A program made the position numbers and the translations under genes. From Burkholderiaceae bacterium (GTDB lineage: Bacteria > Pseudomonadota > Gammaproteobacteria > Burkholderiales > Burkholderiaceae): 64,000 nucleotides of DNA. Numbering within the stretch: position 1 is the first letter of the stretch; each line of letters opens with the position of its first letter. Where the stretch lies: positions 62,001-126,000 of the forward strand of contig CANFOL010000002.1 in assembly GCA_947448695.1 (NCBI GenBank). The letters run 5' to 3'. Of the stretch, positions 47,110 to 54,551 are shown one piece after another. Under the pieces are notes generated by a model. It did no database searches. It saw only the letters and a list, made by a program, of their open reading frames with translations, and was not told the DNA's origin.

Positions 47110-47763
47110 GACTTTGGAAATAGCATTGCACAGTCGGTGTTTGAGGGCCCTCTTGTCCAAGGTGCCGTTGGTTATACCAATGTCTCTCCAACATACAATG
47201 AGACCTTGACCGTTGGATCACAAACTGTATCTCCGCAAAATATCAATGCAGATAACTTATCTGTCTTAACAGGGAATGTTGGAGCAGGTTATAACTTTCT
47301 CATAGCTCCAAAATTTTGATTGGGTGTTAGTGTAGATTTCATGCCAATTGCTTCGAGGTGCGCAAAGACGAGTGTTTCATTTCCGAACTCATACGGTGAG
47401 GTGCTACTGAGTTCTATTCCAGGCTCCTATCAAATGAAGAACCCCTATAACATTTCTCTTATTCCTGGATATAAGTTATCAAAGGCTCGAGTCATTTATG
47501 GAAAAGTTTCCTATACAGGTGCAACAGTCATCTATAGTGATTCTTTAACTCCTGCTACCAGGGCGAATATGACTGGATATACGCTAGGACTTGGCTACAA
47601 ACAAGCCCTTGAAAACCGACTCTATGTATTTGTTGAGGATTTATATACCAAGTTCCAAGATCAAACGGTGAGCATGACGGGGCCTGCAGGCATTACGAAT
47701 TTCAATCTAACTGCTGGGGCTTCTGGATACACTCTATTAATTGGTGCGGGATATCGCTTTTAA
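47110..47763 (+). pseudogene. Outer-membrane beta-barrel protein remnant
   Basis: The frame reads NSIAQSVFEGPLVQGAVGYT at the start, as in a mature barrel after signal cleavage. It is interrupted by one in-frame TGA at 47317-47319 (APKF stop LGVSVD) and continues with alternating strands to the terminal aromatic TLLIGAGYRF, the usual C-terminal signature of outer-membrane barrels. Upstream, a stop at 47107 and no ATG mean the signal peptide and start are lost. Two separate lesions support a decayed gene rather than a readthrough case. The closest type is a small OmpW/porin-like surface protein. Confidence 0.8.
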
Positions 47764-47859
47764 GTTCAAATAAATCTGGGTAATTATTAATTAAGAGGTT
47801 TGAACTGAATGATTCGTATTAGAATTAAAATTTAACATACCCTTTTTATAGGACTCCAG

Positions 47860-48339
47860 ATGTCTGATGAACATTCCCACATAGATTGGAAACTCCATGG
47901 TGTGCGAGTTGTGCCCGGTAATCAGTTAGATACCAATACAGCTCAAACTCCAGGTATGAACCGTGCTGCCGCAATTAACTTAGCTCGAGTCGGTGCGCAA
48001 AAACTCTGGGCAGGAACTGTGACAATTCACGCAAATGCAAAAACAGGCGCCCATCATCATGGCGAATTAGAGAGTGTGATCTACATTGTTAAAGGTCGTG
48101 CCAGAATGCGTTGGGGTGATCATCTAGAATTTACAGCTGAGGCAGGTCCAGGCGACTTTATTTATGTACCACCTTTTGTACCCCATCAAGAAATTAATGC
48201 CAGCAAAGATGAGGTTCTAGAATGTGTTCTCGTGCGGAGCGACAATGAAGCAATTGTCATGAACCTTAATATTGAACCTGTGGAACATCCTGAAAATGTT
48301 TTTTGGGTGGATCCGATTCATAAAGATCCTAAAGAATAA
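47860..48339 (+). CDS. Cupin-domain protein
   Basis: A 159-residue single cupin. Motif 1 is TGAHHHGELESVIYIVKGRARMRWG (His, His, Glu ligands near residues 66-72) and motif 2 is AGPGDFIYVPPFVPHQEINA. A metal-binding barrel is therefore expected; the reaction is unknown. It has a GGA-type ribosome binding site before ATG. A 7-bp hairpin (48344-48360, GTTGCTT/AAGCAAC) lies just after the stop, without a T-run. Confidence 0.86.
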   Translation: MSDEHSHIDWKLHGVRVVPGNQLDTNTAQTPGMNRAAAINLARVGAQKLWAGTVTIHANAKTGAHHHGELESVIYIVKGRARMRWGDHLEFTAEAGPGDFIYVPPFVPHQEINASKDEVLECVLVRSDNEAIVMNLNIEPVEHPENVFWVDPIHKDPKE

Positions 48340-48604
48340 AAACGTTGCTTTTAAAGCAACATTCGTAGCCTATTTATGTAGTAAATTTAAGACTAGATCT
48401 CTATTAATTAAGGTGGGCTCTTTAATTTGTGTTATTCGCATTTTTAATCTCTATAAATTGTGTGCTTAAGGTCTTACGTAGCAAAGTACCAATTTTTATA
48501 AAAATATTTCATCTTAAGTAATTGATTTTATATATATTTCCAATTATTTTTTATTTATAGCGAATAACTTGGAAATGTTAGAAATCTCGTAAGATTTTAT
48601 ATAA

Positions 48605-49858
48605 CTACACAAAGTTAAAACGCTTTTGTAACTTTTTGGTATTTTGGATAATGTGTCCATTTAATCTCTCCAGCATAGTTAATTCTCCTCCTTTAGGAAC
48701 GAAACTCACTAGATCTTTAAAAATGATTTCAATATTTCTTAGTATTTGATTAGAAATTTTCTGCCCAATCTCAAGGACAAAATTTTCTTTTATGCGAAGA
48801 TCTTGAGCCATCAATTTCAGATGCTTTATTTCTAAATGAGCAGGTCTAGCCTCTCCTCCAATTGCAAATGCAAAATTTCTTGATAGCCCCGGATAAATAT
48901 CTGTACAAAGTAAATCATAAAAGGGAGTCAGCCTTACACCTTCATTTTCAGGAAAGTAAATAGATAAGTTCTTTGCATGACTATCATGATTACCAACGTA
49001 GAGATTAAAAAATATCCACTCAACAAATCGTTTTAAATCTTTTGCAGGAACGCCGTACTCCTTTAGCAACCAATAACAGCGTTTTAAACTTGGTCCACCT
49101 TCTGATTCATATTTAATATTTGATGTTTTACCATCTAATTGGCATAAATCAAGTTGATGAATTTTTCTAATCATTTGCACTTCTTGAATTCTGTCATATC
49201 GCTCGATCACACAAGCTTTTGCTAAGGGTTGAAAAAAAGTTTTTGCAACACCTAACTCTAATGTTTTAGCTAATTTCATCACAAAAGCTTCGTTTATCGC
49301 GGAAGCCCATACACCTTCAACCCTCTCAATATCTGGCTTAATAATATAGGTTGAAGGTGAGTTTCCTAATGGTAAGAATAACTGTTCATTGCGGATGACT
49401 ATACCCATTTTGCGCTGAGCTCCAGCCAAAGAAATTCGTATATTCTTCTTTTCCCTAGCTGTTGCTATTACACCTTGTTTATTTTTAAAACTAGCGAATA
49501 CGTCTGACCACTCAATCCTTTGATACTCAGGTTTAGTTGGTTGTTGTCCTTCTGTAAGTATTGTTAAATCACTAGCTGTATCTCCCCCAACTACTGAGAG
49601 TAGTCCAAAAGTAGAACTCACTTGATACTTCAACTTTAAAAGATCTCGGATTCCAGCCTCTGGTAGCAGATTTTCAAAAAAAGAATCGACAGTTTCTCCT
49701 ATATGCTCTTTTTTGGAAATTGAAAGAGTTGGGATAATCGCACTATTTTTTTCATTGATCCATGTATCAGAATAGATAAATTGCAATTGATTGTCATCAA
49801 TCAATTGCCCTACTAATTGATCATCTCTATAAACATCTAGTTTTTTAACTGCTTCCAT
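48605..49858 (-). CDS. hipA: HipA-like serine/threonine kinase toxin
   Basis: A 417-residue HipA homologue. The N-terminal domain begins LDVYRDDQLVGQLIDD, the kinase P-loop-like segment is in STYIIKPDIERVEG, the catalytic loop is GNHDSHAKNLSIYF (near residue 290) and the metal-binding Asp is in LTPFYDLLCTD. In E. coli, HipA phosphorylates glutamyl-tRNA synthetase and induces dormancy. Its start overlaps the hipB stop (TAATG), with hipB first, as in the standard module. All key residues seem present, so it is probably active. It belongs to a cluster of toxin-antitoxin-type genes next to tRNA-His. Confidence 0.92.
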   Translation of the reverse strand: MEAVKKLDVYRDDQLVGQLIDDNQLQFIYSDTWINEKNSAIIPTLSISKKEHIGETVDSFFENLLPEAGIRDLLKLKYQVSSTFGLLSVVGGDTASDLTILTEGQQPTKPEYQRIEWSDVFASFKNKQGVIATAREKKNIRISLAGAQRKMGIVIRNEQLFLPLGNSPSTYIIKPDIERVEGVWASAINEAFVMKLAKTLELGVAKTFFQPLAKACVIERYDRIQEVQMIRKIHQLDLCQLDGKTSNIKYESEGGPSLKRCYWLLKEYGVPAKDLKRFVEWIFFNLYVGNHDSHAKNLSIYFPENEGVRLTPFYDLLCTDIYPGLSRNFAFAIGGEARPAHLEIKHLKLMAQDLRIKENFVLEIGQKISNQILRNIEIIFKDLVSFVPKGGELTMLERLNGHIIQNTKKLQKRFNFV

Positions 49859-50109
49859 TAAAACTTATTCTTTCTTGTAACAGTTAACTCTAATCCCAGA
49901 ACATTTAAAACATCTAGTACCTTATTGAGTTGTACCGTTTCCTTACCATTTTCGAGTTCAATAATGAAACGATTACCCGTATTGGCTAATCCGGAAATAT
50001 CACTCTGAGTCAATCCCTGGGAAGATCTAAAATCCTTTATACAATCACCTAAATCTGAGGTGGTGCCTATTTTTACGTGCTTTTCTAATGTCAGGTTTTT
50101 TTGTATCAT
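49858..50109 (-). CDS. hipB: HipB-like antitoxin, Xre-type repressor
   Basis: An 83-residue helix-turn-helix protein (DLGDCIKDFRSSQGLTQSDISGLANTGNRFIIELENGKETVQLNKVLDVLNVLGLELTV). In this system the dimer neutralises HipA and represses the operon. GGAG lies before the ATG. The promoter upstream is flanked by two matching palindromes, giving a clear autoregulatory setup. Confidence 0.91.
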   Translation of the reverse strand: MIQKNLTLEKHVKIGTTSDLGDCIKDFRSSQGLTQSDISGLANTGNRFIIELENGKETVQLNKVLDVLNVLGLELTVTRKNKF

Positions 50110-50124
50110 CCATCACTCCAATAA

Positions 50125-50190
50125 ATTACCTATCGGTAATATTTTAATATATTTTATTCTAAATGCAAATAAATATTACCGAAAGGTAAT
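50125..50190 (-). promoter_or_regulatory. hipBA promoter flanked by two identical-type operators
   Basis: Two palindromes ATTACC-N4-GGTAAT lie at 50125-50140 (centre TATC) and 50175-50190 (centre GAAA), 50 bp apart centre to centre, about five helical turns. Between them, on the minus strand, TTGCAT (50163-50168) and TAAAAT (50141-50146) form a sigma70 promoter with a 16-bp spacer. HipB is the likely binder; DNA looping between sites is possible. Confidence 0.82.
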
Positions 50191-50468
50191 TAAATTTTTA
50201 TAAACTAATAATAAATGAATAAAATTACTGTAAGGGAATAATATAAAGAATGGACCGCTAATGAATAACTAATTAAATGACAGACAATATCATTCTGCAT
50301 TCTTGAATATAGAATGGCGCTAATCATAATCTTATAAATTCTAAACAACCTACAACTAAAGCATCTTAATTAACCCCACCAATCTAATAGGTTTTAGGAT
50401 CTTTAGGATATAACTAACATATTGTTTTATATATACTTTATTGTTTAAAAAATAGTAAATAGGCCAAC
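50191..50468. other. AT-rich intergenic region between hipB and the AbiEi-like gene
   Basis: I see no gene here. A short inverted repeat CATTCT-N7-AGAATG (50298-50316) might be an operator. A loose promoter (TTGTTT near 50424) may serve the plus-strand gene at 50469. Sequence is very AT-rich. Confidence 0.4.
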
Positions 50469-50879
50469 GTGGCTAAAGCAACAACCAAAGATCGGATATT
50501 GGCAAGCCTGCGCGGCACTAAGAGTAAAGTCTTTTTACGGGATGACTTCAATCGGTTTGGTACTTATCGCCAGGTCTGTCGCGTTGCCAAAGAACTATCC
50601 GATGAGGGCAAGTTAATACGCCTTGGATATGGCACATATGTTAAAGCCCACGCTTCTAACATCTCTGGCAAACCAGTTGCGGATGAAAGCCTCATTAATA
50701 TAGGACTTGAGACGATGCAGAAATTGGGGGTGAAGGCAGATGTAGGTAAAGACTTACGAGCCCTCTTTCAAGGCGAAAGTACACAAGTACCCATGGTTCC
50801 CGGAGTGAATATTGGTAAATCTAGGGTAAGCAGGAAAATTGCTTTAGGAAATAGAAAACTAGTCTATGAAAAAAATTAG
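50469..50879 (+). CDS. DUF6088/AbiEi-like winged-helix regulator
   Basis: A 136-residue protein starting at GTG. It resembles the DUF6088 group related to AbiEi-type antitoxins: KDRILASLRGTKSKVFLRDDFNRFGTYRQVCRVAKELSDEGKLIRLGYGTYVKA is a winged-helix-like domain, followed by a basic C-terminal region (SRVSRKIALGNRKLVYEK). Such proteins usually pair with a nucleotidyltransferase toxin; none follows here. That makes it an orphan regulator or a remnant of a type IV system (inference). Confidence 0.72.
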   Translation: MAKATTKDRILASLRGTKSKVFLRDDFNRFGTYRQVCRVAKELSDEGKLIRLGYGTYVKAHASNISGKPVADESLINIGLETMQKLGVKADVGKDLRALFQGESTQVPMVPGVNIGKSRVSRKIALGNRKLVYEKN

Positions 50880-50943
50880 TGAAAGACAACGGTTGCTAGT
50901 AATCGATCTTATTGCTGAGGAAGAGTTAAGCATATCCGAATAA
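50866..50943 (+). CDS. Possible 25-codon ORF after the AbiEi-like gene
   Basis: ATG at 50866, inside the end of the previous gene, opens a frame of 25 codons (starting MKKISERQRLLVIDLIAEEE) to TAA at 50941. It could be the stump of a lost toxin partner. No family match is recognisable, and nothing beyond the overlap supports expression. Confidence 0.25.
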   Translation: MKKISERQRLLVIDLIAEEELSISE

Positions 50944-50970
50944 GCCCTATAAAAAGAGAGGTAAAAAAAT

Positions 50971-51297
50971 ATGAAGAAGAGAATTAATCCAAAGCTAATA
51001 GATTCAGAAAATCCAGAGTTAACTAATGATGATTTTGCAAAAATGCGACCTGCAAGTGATGTACTACCAGAAATATTTGGTACAGAAATAGCAAAAGAAT
51101 TACTCATCCCAAGGGGTAGGCCACGTCTTGAGAAAACCAAATAAGATATGAATATTCGATTATCACTTGATGTTGTGAAATACTTTAAATCAGCAGGATC
51201 TGGATGGCAAAGTAGGATTTATGCTGCTCTTCGTCAATATATTGCAGAGCATCCTCAAAAGGAAACTATAGAAATATTTAATTATTGGGGTGGCTGA
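50971..51297 (+). pseudogene. BrnA-like antitoxin interrupted by an in-frame stop
   Basis: The first 57 codons (ENPELTNDDFAKMRPASDVLPEI...PRGRPRLEKTK) and the codons after an in-frame TAA at 51142-51144 (NIRLSLDVVKYFKSAGSGWQSRIYAALRQYI) together make one normal BrnA antitoxin, with the ribbon-helix-helix DNA-binding part at the C-terminus. The frame is unbroken, so a single nonsense change splits it. An ATG at 51148 might restart translation of the DNA-binding half. No BrnT toxin gene is next to it. The last 12 bp overlap the 3' end of tRNA-His. Confidence 0.82.
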
Positions 51298-51362
51298 TGG
51301 GGCTCGAACCCACGACAACAGGAATCACAATCCTGGACTCTACCAACTGAGCTACAGCCACC
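51286..51362 (-). tRNA. tRNA-His (anticodon GTG)
   Basis: A 77-nt tRNA gene on the minus strand with the extra 5' G typical of tRNA-His, pairing with C73. D arm AGCTCAGTTGGTAGAG, anticodon stem-loop CAGGATTGTGATTCCTG with anticodon GTG, T arm GTGGGTTCGAGCCCCAT, and an encoded 3' CCA. It closely resembles E. coli tRNA-His. The 3' end faces the toxin-antitoxin cluster, a common attachment position for integrated elements. Confidence 0.97.
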
Positions 51363-51377
51363 GTAGAAAAGATTACT

Positions 51378-51406
51378 ATTCTACATCAACTAGACTGTGC
51401 AAACAA
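51378..51406 (-). promoter_or_regulatory. tRNA-His promoter
   Basis: TTGTTT (51401-51406) and TAGAAT (51378-51383) on the minus strand are 17 bp apart and end about 16 bp before the tRNA. This gives the tRNA its own promoter downstream of the SOS-type small ORF. Confidence 0.6.
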
Positions 51407-51420
51407 TGCTCTTGCTGGAA

Positions 51421-51528
51421 TTAAATGTGATCCTTACAAATCCATTCTTTGCGGCCAAACTCACCTAAGCTCTCATCAAATATGAGCCAAACTAAAAATG
51501 ATTTCAAACCAAAAGTCATTGTTTTCAT
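51421..51528 (-). CDS. Putative SOS-controlled small protein (35 residues)
   Basis: ATG at 51528 opens a 35-codon frame starting MKTMTFGLKSFLVWLIFDES and ending CKDHI, with an A/G-rich AAGAGA before it. FGLKSFLVWLIF is a hydrophobic segment of about 12 residues, flanked by charged residues. No family is recognised. The evidence for a real gene is the strong, LexA-boxed promoter 30 bp upstream and the absence of any other frame it could serve before tRNA-His. Small hydrophobic SOS peptides such as TisB are known toxins, but similarity in sequence is not claimed. Confidence 0.55.
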   Translation of the reverse strand: MKTMTFGLKSFLVWLIFDESLGEFGRKEWICKDHI

Positions 51529-51557
51529 GATGTATCTCTTTCGTTTATTGAGATACT

Positions 51558-51586
51558 AATATACTGTATATATATACAGTATTCAA
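51558..51586 (-). promoter_or_regulatory. Consensus promoter with LexA box filling the spacer
   Basis: On the minus strand TTGAAT (51581-51586) and TATATT (51558-51563) are 17 bp apart. The spacer holds CTGTATATATATACAG (51564-51579). With flanks this reads TACTGTATATATATACAGTA, the exact E. coli SOS consensus. LexA binding would block polymerase completely. Confidence 0.85.
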
Positions 51587-51614
51587 GCTTTTTTTAGCTT
51601 ATGTTGTTTTTTTA

Positions 51615-51630
51615 CTGTTTTTATTTACAG
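51615..51630. promoter_or_regulatory. Second LexA box
   Basis: CTGTTTTTATTTACAG fits CTGT-N8-ACAG, flanked by TA on both sides (TACTGT...ACAGTA). It lies 51 bp from the first box, about five helical turns, just after the acyltransferase stop codon. A paired arrangement suggests very tight SOS control. Confidence 0.75.
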
Positions 51631-51636
51631 TACTTA

Positions 51637-52278
51637 CTATACACCCTTTTTTCGGCCCGGTGGGCTCCAAAATTTAATCGGAGCCATGCCCTGCGGAAAC
51701 TTTCCTATTTTATCTTGATATTTCATACGAATCATAGACATATCGAGTGTCTCATCACCCTGAAAATAGGCAAACTCTGTCACACCCACCTCTTTTTTAG
51801 CATAGTCTAGAAAGGCAAATCCGACCGGATAACCTGTCAAAAGAGCCAATCGATAAAAACCACTTCTCCAACCAGGAGTTTTCTTTCTGGTTCCCTCGGG
51901 AGTGATCACCAACCAAAAATAATCTTTCGATTGCATCTCCTGCGCCAACTCTGCAACATATCCCTGCGGGCTAGAACGAACAACTGGTCTGCCTCCAACA
52001 TATCTTAACCACCAACCGACAAGCGGAATCTTAAATAAACTTTCTTTTGCCAAATAATGGACTGGGATTCCTATTGCCCACTTCGCTAATATCCCAATAA
52101 AAAAATCCACATTGGATGTGTGTGGATACACAATTAAAACCCCATGGTTTCCAGGTAAGCCTTCAAACCGTATTTTCCAACCCATGATGCGTAATAACCA
52201 TCGACTGATGCGCCCACCAGTAAACTTTAACCACTGACTTTGATCTGGAATGGCACGGTCGGATTGTTCATGAGACAT
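51637..52278 (-). CDS. 1-acylglycerol-phosphate acyltransferase-like protein
   Basis: A 213-residue PlsC-type acyltransferase. The catalytic HX4D motif is in VYPHTSNVDFFIG (near residue 52), the FPEGTR-like motif is TPEGTRKK and GGRPVVRSS lies between. The last part, MAPIKFWSPPGRKKG, is basic. It would acylate lysophospholipid or a similar glycerophosphate at the inner membrane. The substrate is not determined. Start overlaps the end of the DUF2244 gene, implying one transcript. Confidence 0.86.
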   Translation of the reverse strand: MSHEQSDRAIPDQSQWLKFTGGRISRWLLRIMGWKIRFEGLPGNHGVLIVYPHTSNVDFFIGILAKWAIGIPVHYLAKESLFKIPLVGWWLRYVGGRPVVRSSPQGYVAELAQEMQSKDYFWLVITPEGTRKKTPGWRSGFYRLALLTGYPVGFAFLDYAKKEVGVTEFAYFQGDETLDMSMIRMKYQDKIGKFPQGMAPIKFWSPPGRKKGV

Positions 52279-52729
52279 GCTTTTTTAATTCCTGATTGAG
52301 TTCATGTAAAAAATCGTTTCTTAAAGAGACATGCATAAATTGTCCAATTTCAATTTTCTGCCCTTGATACATCATCGTAATTAATTTCCTAGGGCTTAAT
52401 AATCGCTCTAATCTAACCCATGAAGGATTAAATATTTGTTGTTTTACCGCTCCCGCATTAGAAGTATCGAGTACTAACTTACCGTTGTTTAAGGTAATGC
52501 GCTCGTAGTCCGTTGCATGACGTGCATAAATTAATAAGGCAATTCCTAAAACAACTAACTCCAAAATAGTAAATGGCAATATGAGCCAAACACCTTGACT
52601 TAAAAAAAAGCCTGCGACAATCAAGGAGAAGCCAGATTGGGCTATATAAAATAAACCTACCTGCTTTGGAGTAAATGAGCAGTTTTTTTTAAAAACCCAT
52701 TGGACTTGGGAACTCATTGAATTAACCAT
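52268..52729 (-). CDS. DUF2244 membrane protein
   Basis: A 153-residue protein with two adjacent hydrophobic helices (about 28-70) between FKKNCSFTPKQ and YARHATDYERITLNNGKL, the DUF2244 pattern often found next to cytochrome c oxidase genes, which are absent here. The soluble part follows to the C-terminus. Start uncertain: ATG at 52729 or at 52717; the former leaves only 4 bp to the divergent lipoprotein gene. Confidence 0.8.
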   Translation of the reverse strand: MVNSMSSQVQWVFKKNCSFTPKQVGLFYIAQSGFSLIVAGFFLSQGVWLILPFTILELVVLGIALLIYARHATDYERITLNNGKLVLDTSNAGAVKQQIFNPSWVRLERLLSPRKLITMMYQGQKIEIGQFMHVSLRNDFLHELNQELKKHVS

Positions 52730-52733
52730 ATAA

Positions 52734-53039
52734 ATGAATTATATAAAGATTACTACTTTTCTGATTATATTCGTCGCACTGGCAGGATGCGATCGTAGAG
52801 ATTATGTCACTTGGAAATGTCAACCAAGCTCCATCAACGAAAAAAGTTTTACAATGATTCTGGATGGGTCAAATCTCAAAATAGATCAAAACCAATATCG
52901 CTTCTGTGGCAGCTTGGGGCCTATTAGTTACTTCAGCCAGGAATGTCCGTCAAACATCATTCAATCAGAATTTATATTTGAACAAAAATTGGGTATATTA
53001 ATACGAAAAGGTATACGCTTTGAATGTAATGCGTTATAA
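52734..53039 (+). CDS. Small putative lipoprotein of unknown function
   Basis: A 101-residue protein with N-terminal IKITTFLIIFVALAGCDRR, a clean lipobox with the lipid Cys near residue 19. Four more Cys in the mature part could form disulfides (WKCQPSS, YRFCGS, QECPSN, FECNAL). No family recognised. It precedes a CoA-binding-protein gene by 8 bp. No convincing ribosome binding site is seen, so a real gene is likely but not certain. Confidence 0.65.
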   Translation: MNYIKITTFLIIFVALAGCDRRDYVTWKCQPSSINEKSFTMILDGSNLKIDQNQYRFCGSLGPISYFSQECPSNIIQSEFIFEQKLGILIRKGIRFECNAL

Positions 53040-53047
53040 ATAAAACG

Positions 53048-53437
53048 ATGAGTCAATTTAAATCACTTCTTAATAATACCCAAGTCATTGCTGTTGTAGG
53101 TTTATCCAATAATCCTGATAAAGCTTCATTTCGGGTTGCTGAATATATGCAACGGCGGGGATACACCATTGTTCCTGTCAATCCAAATGAAGGACATATA
53201 TTGGGCGAGAAATGCTACCCATCATTAGAAGCAATCCCTCACCCAATCGATATGGTTAATGTTTTTCGTCCTGCAAAAGATTGCGCAGAAATCGCCCATA
53301 GTGCAGTTGCCATCAACGCTAAATCTATTTGGTTGCAGCTTGGCATTGTGTGCGAAGAGGCCGAGCATATTGCGACCCATGCTGAACTTGATTTTGTCAT
53401 GGATCATTGTCTAAAAATTGAACTCCAATCCTTGTAA
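53048..53437 (+). CDS. CoA-binding domain protein (YccU type)
   Basis: A 129-residue Rossmann-fold protein: VIAVVGLSNNPDKASFRVAEYMQRRGYTIVPVNPNEGHILGEKCYPSLEAIPHPIDMVNVFRP is the CoA-binding motif of the YccU family, and KSIWLQLGIVCEEAEHIA is conserved. Role unknown; probably a ligand-binding or regulatory protein in the cytoplasm. The following gene begins directly after its stop. Confidence 0.89.
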   Translation: MSQFKSLLNNTQVIAVVGLSNNPDKASFRVAEYMQRRGYTIVPVNPNEGHILGEKCYPSLEAIPHPIDMVNVFRPAKDCAEIAHSAVAINAKSIWLQLGIVCEEAEHIATHAELDFVMDHCLKIELQSL

Positions 53438-54004
53438 ATGAAGATCCTTATTCAAATATCGAAGCTTTTAATTGCAGTATTGTTTTGCAGTAGCGTATCT
53501 GCAATGGAAAAACCCTTTGATGCCCAAGAACTCAAACCTTATTTAAATAATCCAAAACATATCGGTGACGGTCCTTTTACCTACTTGGGTTTTAAGGTTT
53601 ATGACGCACACTACTATAGTGTTGATGACTTAGGAAAATCCGGATTTGCAATTCGACTTGTTTATGCTCGTAAAGTCATGAATGAAGATTTAGTCAAAGC
53701 GACAGTTAAACAAATGATTCGACTTGGCGCATCAGATAATGAAATGATCAAATGGCGTAGTGACTTAGAAAAAATTTATCCTACTGTGGATCAAGGTCAT
53801 TACATTACAGCAATTTATCAACCATCTGGATCGACCACTTTTATCCATAATGGCAATGTAGTCGGAAAAATTAATGATCAACTGTTTTCAAAAATATTCT
53901 TTAGTATTTGGCTAGATCAAAGAACGAGTAATCCGGAATTACGCACAAAACTTTTAGGGGAATTATGCCCGCCAAGCATTATTTCTAACACATGTATAAA
54001 ATGA
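53438..54004 (+). CDS. Chalcone-isomerase-like domain protein
   Basis: A 188-residue secreted protein: signal peptide about 1-22 ([12 protein letters not shown]), then a chalcone-isomerase-like domain ([85 protein letters not shown]). The last is the typical Chalcone_3 motif of bacterial periplasmic proteins. No plant-type isomerase activity is expected; fatty-acid binding has been suggested for relatives. Translationally coupled to the CoA-binding gene. Confidence 0.8.
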   Translation: MKILIQISKLLIAVLFCSSVSAMEKPFDAQELKPYLNNPKHIGDGPFTYLGFKVYDAHYYSVDDLGKSGFAIRLVYARKVMNEDLVKATVKQMIRLGASDNEMIKWRSDLEKIYPTVDQGHYITAIYQPSGSTTFIHNGNVVGKINDQLFSKIFFSIWLDQRTSNPELRTKLLGELCPPSIISNTCIK

Positions 54005-54008
54005 AAAT

Positions 54009-54311
54009 ATGAGAACACTTTTAACATCCCTAGAACGAAAAAATATTCATACAGAAATGCCCAGCTGGGAATTTGTTGACGGTATTGATGCTATTCATAA
54101 AAATTTTTTATTTAAAGACTTTAAAAAAGCGTTTGGATTTATGACTAAAGTGGCTGAAATAGCCGAAGAAATGAATCATCATCCAGAATGGTTTAATGTT
54201 TGGAATCGCGTAGAAATTCGTTTATCTACACATGATTCTGGCGGCTTAACGCAATTGGATATCAGTCTTGCCAAACGCATTGACGAGACTTATTTAACTT
54301 TTAAAAATTAA
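54009..54311 (+). CDS. phhB: 4a-hydroxytetrahydrobiopterin dehydratase
   Basis: Pterin-4a-carbinolamine dehydratase, which recycles the pterin of phenylalanine hydroxylase. The 100-residue protein shows the signature [39 protein letters not shown]. No phhA is in the window, so the partner is elsewhere. It starts 4 bp after the upstream gene and ends the run. The following 240 bp up to 54551 contain nothing I can name. Confidence 0.93.
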   Translation: MRTLLTSLERKNIHTEMPSWEFVDGIDAIHKNFLFKDFKKAFGFMTKVAEIAEEMNHHPEWFNVWNRVEIRLSTHDSGGLTQLDISLAKRIDETYLTFKN

Positions 54312-54551
54312 AATTTTTCACCAATCTTGGTTACTTCTGATGGATCGTCATCTTATTCAAATTCTCCATTAGCAAATTCAAAAGAAGTTCTAAACGACTC
54401 CGAAGCCTTATCTCCTCGCCGATAAAAGCCCCCCGAATTTCATTACTTCAACTAATTACCTTTGTTGGATTAGAAAAACTCCGCCACGCAGAAAAGGGCT
54501 CCTATATTTTGAGGTTATTTGTATTCCCTTTCAGTCAAATTCTATACTTGT

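Noticed and set aside
48344-48360. Hairpin GTTGCTT/AAGCAAC after the cupin gene
   Set aside because: A 7-bp stem with no T-run, so not called as a terminator.
48340-48604. A search for a direct repeat of the tRNA-His 3' end on the far side of the toxin-antitoxin cluster
   Set aside because: The best resemblance (AAGGTGGGCTC near 48410) is too short and imperfect to call an attachment site.
51601-51810. A 69-codon plus-strand frame with a hydrophobic start, next to the LexA boxes
   Set aside because: It is antisense to the acyltransferase C-terminus and begins within the LexA box region without a ribosome binding site. The minus-strand small ORF is better placed relative to the promoter.
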